A stretch of 17,486 nt of DNA from positions 1-17,486 of the forward strand of contig DEAP01000107.1 of the NCBI GenBank assembly GCA_002348225.1. The letters are read 5' to 3'. The stretch's first letter is position 1; each line of letters opens with the position of its first letter. Of this stretch, positions 14,294 to 17,486 are shown piece after piece. The position numbers and the translations under genes are program-made. The DNA is from Dehalococcoidia bacterium UBA2979 (lineage in GTDB: Bacteria; Chloroflexota; Dehalococcoidia; UBA2979). The notes below the pieces were generated by a model. That model saw nothing but the letters and a program-made list of their open reading frames with translations, did not search any database and was not told the origin of the DNA.

Positions 14294-15283
14294 TTATGTT
14301 ATTTCGAAGTCTGCAAGAAGTTCTCGCCATTCTCCGGCTGACATACCTACGTCTTCACGAGTGACTTTCTGGCCTTGAAGCATTCGTTTAATTGCTTCTT
14401 TTCCGGCGGCCGAGAGCCCGATACCACCGACTCTATATTTTGCGAACGAATTGTATACAAGTGGCACCCATAGTTTCACAACTTCGAGCAGTAGATCTGC
14501 ATACACTCTTATTTCATATTGCGCGTGGGAGTCAGTGCGGAGGGCCAGAAATCCTAGGAGGTTGTGGAGATCTATTTTCCAATACCACTGGGTATAGAAA
14601 TTTAATGAAAGATTCATTCGTGCCAGTTCACGGGCTATTCCGTCCTTATCTTCGTCGATGATTTCACCTGAGCTATCAGTGTTTAGGAGAATTTCATAGT
14701 TGTCGTACGCACGGGATGCGTCCGTACGGAGTAGTTCTTGTACAAATAGTGCCTGCTGTTCGTTAATCGGCTCATCGGATCTGCCTTGCTTGAGATCCTT
14801 ATTTTGAGCGGCCAGAATTTCTGTTTCAGGGATATAAAATTCACGATCGAGGATCGAATACCTTGCGGAGATCTCGTTCACGTTAGCAGTACGATGTCGT
14901 ATCCATTGCCGCGCGACGAAGATGGGCAGTTTCACATGTACTTTTAGTTCGCACATCTCAAAGGGCGTTGAGTGATGGTTTCTCATCAGGTAATTAATGA
15001 GTCCCTGATCAGTATTTACCGTACGAGTACCTTTGCCTGTGGACACGCGTGCAGCTTGTACCACAGCTCCATCATCACCCATGTAATCTACGACGCGTAT
15101 AAAGCCATGGTCCAACACGGCCATCGGTCGAAATAAAATTGATTCGATTCCTGAGCTCACACTGCGCACAGTGGGAGTTGTATCAGCACGAAGCTCATCG
15201 GCATCTATAGACATTTGAGCAGGCAAATCAGTTTTACCTCTGTCTAAGCTGTCAGCAATTAATTGTGACTCATTTGGTTCCAA
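14294..15283 (-). CDS. thyX: Flavin-dependent thymidylate synthase ThyX
   Basis: ThyX makes dTMP from dUMP using methylenetetrahydrofolate, FAD and NADPH. The signature RHR-x7-S is seen as RHRTANVNEIS (129-139), followed by ARYSILDREFYIPE. VLDHGFIRVVDYMGDDGAVVQAARVS and STPFEMCELKVHVKLPIFVARQWIRHR (nucleotide and flavin binding) precede it, and NLLGFLALRTDSHAQYEIRVYAD follows; all are typical. At 329 residues it is longer than many bacterial ThyX proteins. About 50 N-terminal residues before FRPMAVLDHG are polar and look unstructured. The start is probably TTG 15283, with AAAGGG 9 nt upstream; the ATG at 15214 lacks a ribosome site but would still give an intact enzyme. The MFS gene ends 24 bp upstream and the heme-monooxygenase-like gene begins 35 bp downstream, so co-transcription is likely. 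Confidence 0.96.
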   Translation of the reverse strand: MEPNESQLIADSLDRGKTDLPAQMSIDADELRADTTPTVRSVSSGIESILFRPMAVLDHGFIRVVDYMGDDGAVVQAARVSTGKGTRTVNTDQGLINYLMRNHHSTPFEMCELKVHVKLPIFVARQWIRHRTANVNEISARYSILDREFYIPETEILAAQNKDLKQGRSDEPINEQQALFVQELLRTDASRAYDNYEILLNTDSSGEIIDEDKDGIARELARMNLSLNFYTQWYWKIDLHNLLGFLALRTDSHAQYEIRVYADLLLEVVKLWVPLVYNSFAKYRVGGIGLSAAGKEAIKRMLQGQKVTREDVGMSAGEWRELLADFEIT

Positions 15284-15307
15284 CTTATTGCACCCTTTCC
15301 GACTGAC

Positions 15308-17200
15308 TCATTTCTTCCGTTTTCCGAGAAAGAATACGACTAGAGCAACAATAGCAGCTGCACCGGCCGGCGCGGCATATTTTGTGAGGCGAATAATTTT
15401 ATGGTCTACTCTGCCCATTTGCAGCACTGCATCTGGGACTAATCTGGTGACGGGGACATTTGTTGTTTTTGCTTGTGGGCTCGGATCTGACGGGTGCTCA
15501 GTCATTTCCTGTTCTTGAACAGGTTGAGGAGTCGGTTTTACTTCGAGTGATCTGTGTGACCCGTTCAGTCCGTATGATTCTTTTCCACTTGCTGAGTTCA
15601 CACCCTCTGATAAGTCGACTACCCCATAACCGTCTTTTCGACTCAAGGTTTGATACCCGTTGGAGGTAGAATCTGAGTTAGGCATGGACTGTGTTGTGGC
15701 ACCATTGCTACCAAAAATACCGTAACCAGTATGTCTCTTTCGTTTTGATAGCAATTTTTGTTTGTGCCGAATTTGTCTTGATGTTTTATCTGCTAAAGCT
15801 GCTGAACGAGGAGGTGTGATTGCCGGTGTCGAGTCTTCATTTGTTGCTGGCGTGGTTGTTTGAGTGTCAGTGGTATCGCTGGCCACCGTTGATATGTGTA
15901 GAGGCCGGAAAACAAAGCCCGGTTTCGTCATCGCGAGAACAACCATCGATCCAGCAACACAGAGTCCAAGCACACTGAACAGTGCCAGAGATCCAATTGC
16001 ATCCGCCACAACTCCAAGAGGGAAAGACATGACACCCACTGTGGAGAAAGAGAGCATAAATAAGCTGAGGACTCGACCGTAATATTTTGCGTCGGCGGTC
16101 ATTAGCATCATCGTGCTGCTTGCCGTCATATAGAATGCGGTTGCTCCTCCCACAAGAGTGATTCCAACCACTGCACCCGCAAACCCAAATAACTGCGATC
16201 CGAATGTCATGGTGAAGAATCCGACTGCTGTCACCACCCCAGATACCCACTGCATGAGAGGTTTCCTGTCCCACTCTGCCAGCCAAGTAATCAGGAGCGA
16301 ACCGATCATGGCACCAACGCCAGCCATCGCAGTGAGTTGACCTGCCTTTGCTTGCCAGTCAGTCTCACCAAGGCCAGATTCGACGAATCCGGCTATGAGA
16401 TTCTGAAAGGGTTGAGCGAAGACAGTCAGGACTAGCATTAGGATCATTACGAGTCGGAGGGTTGGTGTTGTCGCTACATATTTCAGCCCGTCGCCTATAT
16501 CTGACCATAGTGCAGATGGTGTCATATTGGCCGCGCTTTGCCCGTCGTTAGTTTTTGGTTGGGCAAGTGCAGAAGGAACTCCAAGAAGTGGTAGCACTGA
16601 AAAGATACCGAGGAGACCGGACGTGAAATAGCCCCACTCATAACCAACGTCGAATCGATCGCCTACGTGCGGCAAGATTTCGATAATTGCCACCCCGGCC
16701 ATCGGGCCTGCAACTCGAGACATATTCATTGCCATGTTAGACACTGCGATGGCGCTTCCAACTCGGTCTGGTGTAACTACTGCCGCCATGAGTGGCATTC
16801 TTGCCGGCATTCCGATCGAGATAATGCTTCCTTGGGCAATGCCCAGGAGCAGTAATGAAAGAACACTGATGTCCTCAGTAAGTATTAAAGCACCGGTAAT
16901 GACATTTAGAGATCCCATACTAGTCATAGTTAAAATAGTCAGGGTTCGCTTATTGACTCTATCTGCAATTGCACCACCGGGTAGTGTGAAAATGATCATT
17001 GGGATAGCTGAGCTAGCCATCAACACACCTGACAGTGTGAATGATTCGGTAAGCTCCCAAGCTACCAATGCAAGAAGCACCATCTGCATATTCATACCGA
17101 AAAATGAGCATGTTGAAGAGATAAATAATTTTCGGTAGTTCGCAACTGATAGCACAGAAAGAGTGGTCATGATTGACGGCTTGCTACGAGTTGTCGTCAT
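15308..17200 (-). CDS. MFS transporter (EntS-like exporter group) with long C-terminal tail and extra terminal helix
   Basis: This is a 630-residue inner-membrane protein. Residues 1 to about 430 form a 12-helix major facilitator of the MFS_3/EntS-like group. Motif A is seen as GGAIADRVNKR in loop 2-3, and GSIISIGMPARMPLMAAVV and VLSLFMLSFSTVGVMSFPLGVVAD are family-like. The tail (about 432-630) is low-complexity: Thr/Ser/Pro-rich at first, then the basic patch RHKQKLLSKRKRH. Three loosely repeated Y-G motifs follow (GYGIFGSNG, GYGVVDLS, SYGLNGS), then a Pro/Gln/Glu-rich stretch. It closes with one hydrophobic helix APAGAAAIVALVVFFLG and KRKK. Normal family members stop near 400-430. ATG 17200 is chosen because GAGG lies 7 nt upstream; GTG 17284 is an upstream alternative. 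Transported compound unknown. thyX follows after 24 bp. Confidence 0.85.
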   Translation of the reverse strand: MTTTRSKPSIMTTLSVLSVANYRKLFISSTCSFFGMNMQMVLLALVAWELTESFTLSGVLMASSAIPMIIFTLPGGAIADRVNKRTLTILTMTSMGSLNVITGALILTEDISVLSLLLLGIAQGSIISIGMPARMPLMAAVVTPDRVGSAIAVSNMAMNMSRVAGPMAGVAIIEILPHVGDRFDVGYEWGYFTSGLLGIFSVLPLLGVPSALAQPKTNDGQSAANMTPSALWSDIGDGLKYVATTPTLRLVMILMLVLTVFAQPFQNLIAGFVESGLGETDWQAKAGQLTAMAGVGAMIGSLLITWLAEWDRKPLMQWVSGVVTAVGFFTMTFGSQLFGFAGAVVGITLVGGATAFYMTASSTMMLMTADAKYYGRVLSLFMLSFSTVGVMSFPLGVVADAIGSLALFSVLGLCVAGSMVVLAMTKPGFVFRPLHISTVASDTTDTQTTTPATNEDSTPAITPPRSAALADKTSRQIRHKQKLLSKRKRHTGYGIFGSNGATTQSMPNSDSTSNGYQTLSRKDGYGVVDLSEGVNSASGKESYGLNGSHRSLEVKPTPQPVQEQEMTEHPSDPSPQAKTTNVPVTRLVPDAVLQMGRVDHKIIRLTKYAAPAGAAAIVALVVFFLGKRKK

Positions 17201-17243
17201 AGATGACCTCAGAGAAGTTGCGATGGCGTTTGCATAAGTTAAA

Positions 17244-17267
17244 AGATTCGTAAATATTCGCGAATCT
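17244..17267. promoter_or_regulatory. Inverted repeat in the MFS / CoA-transferase divergent region
   Basis: AGATTCG (17244-17250) and CGAATCT (17261-17267) are exact reverse complements with 10 bp between. The 10-bp palindrome ATTCGCGAAT (17256-17265) overlaps the right arm. The site is 44-67 bp before the MFS start and about 80 bp before the divergent CoA-transferase start. Position and symmetry suit a repressor site for an exporter gene, but the regulator is unknown. Confidence 0.35.
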
Positions 17268-17348
17268 CCTGACTTCGAATACACTCTAGAATAACGCTCT
17301 GGTAGTTAACGAAAAGTAATTGTCAAAGTCGGTATATTTGGGGGTAGC

Positions 17349-17486
17349 ATGGCGTCAGCACTAGGTGATATAAGAATACTCGATTTGACGGATCCGCTCG
17401 GCCACTATGCAGGATATCTGTTAGCAAACCTTGGGGCCGAGGTAACCAAGGTTGAACCACCAGGCGGAGATCCGTCTCGTAAATGG
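17349..17486 (+). CDS. CaiB/BaiF (class III) CoA transferase, N-terminal fragment at the right edge
   Basis: Forty-six codons are visible before the window ends. The sequence contains LGDIRILDLTDPLGHYAGYL then LANLGAEVTKVEPPGGDPSR. The GAEVTKVE motif followed by GGDPSR is the CoA-binding start of the class III CoA transferases and aligns with the N-terminus of the full-length copy at 9735. The ATG at 17349 has GGGGG four bases upstream. It is divergent from the MFS gene. Catalytic residues lie outside the window, so activity cannot be judged. Confidence 0.88.
   Translation, partial: MASALGDIRILDLTDPLGHYAGYLLANLGAEVTKVEPPGGDPSRKW

Noticed and set aside
1..17486. CRISPR array, insertion sequence, integrase, toxin-antitoxin or phage-defence module
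   Set aside because: I looked on both strands for spaced repeats, transposase or integrase motifs and small paired genes; none was found.

Overview
The window looks like the chromosome of a free-living, probably marine, heterotrophic bacterium. It carries single copies of an Old Yellow Enzyme flavin oxidoreductase, a mandelate-racemase-type enolase-superfamily enzyme, an aldo/keto reductase, a crotonase, two class III (CaiB/BaiF) CoA transferases, a DinB-fold protein and a flavin-dependent thymidylate synthase (ThyX). This mix resembles the paralogue-rich catabolic gene sets described for SAR202-type Chloroflexota. That assignment is inference from gene content; no phylogenetic marker is present to prove it. 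Base composition is near-balanced and no phage, transposase, integrase, rRNA or CRISPR array was seen.

Layout. (1) 1-626: a metal-ABC-transporter substrate-binding lipoprotein (zinc/manganese type) runs off the left edge on the minus strand. Its upstream region has three copies of one Fur/Zur-like palindrome (TGAGA-N5-TCTCA). (2) 627-2886: a DinB-fold protein, an acyltransferase-3 membrane enzyme and a small four-helix membrane protein. (3) 2900-11898: a run of single enzymes on alternating strands with very short convergent gaps. In order they are the OYE-family reductase, an alpha/beta hydrolase with a cysteine nucleophile elbow, a DraG-type ADP-ribosylglycohydrolase-family protein, a glyoxalase/VOC protein, the enolase-superfamily enzyme, the aldo/keto reductase, a CaiB/BaiF CoA transferase and an enoyl-CoA hydratase/isomerase. 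(4) 12051-13690: an unrecognised 237-residue protein and an AT-rich type II haloacid-dehalogenase-like gene ending at a probable bidirectional terminator. (5) 13835-17200, minus strand: MFS exporter, thyX, an IsdG/HmoA-like heme monooxygenase and tRNA-Arg(CCU), all closely spaced and possibly co-transcribed. (6) 17349 to the right edge: the N-terminus of a second CaiB/BaiF CoA transferase.

How the genes may work together. Region 3 reads as a scavenging catabolic set. Dehydration or racemisation of an acid (enolase superfamily), carbonyl or alkene reduction (AKR, OYE), lactone or ester opening (Cys-hydrolase), CoA activation by transfer (CaiB/BaiF) and CoA-thioester hydration (crotonase) could form one or several short degradation routes. 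Nothing in the DNA fixes the substrate. Because nearly every gene has its own promoter region, a single co-regulated pathway is not demonstrated. I found no clear, wholly new system. The items most worth a second look are the triple metalloregulator site, the MFS protein with a long tail and an extra terminal membrane helix, and the low-GC dehalogenase gene beside the 3' end of tRNA-Arg.
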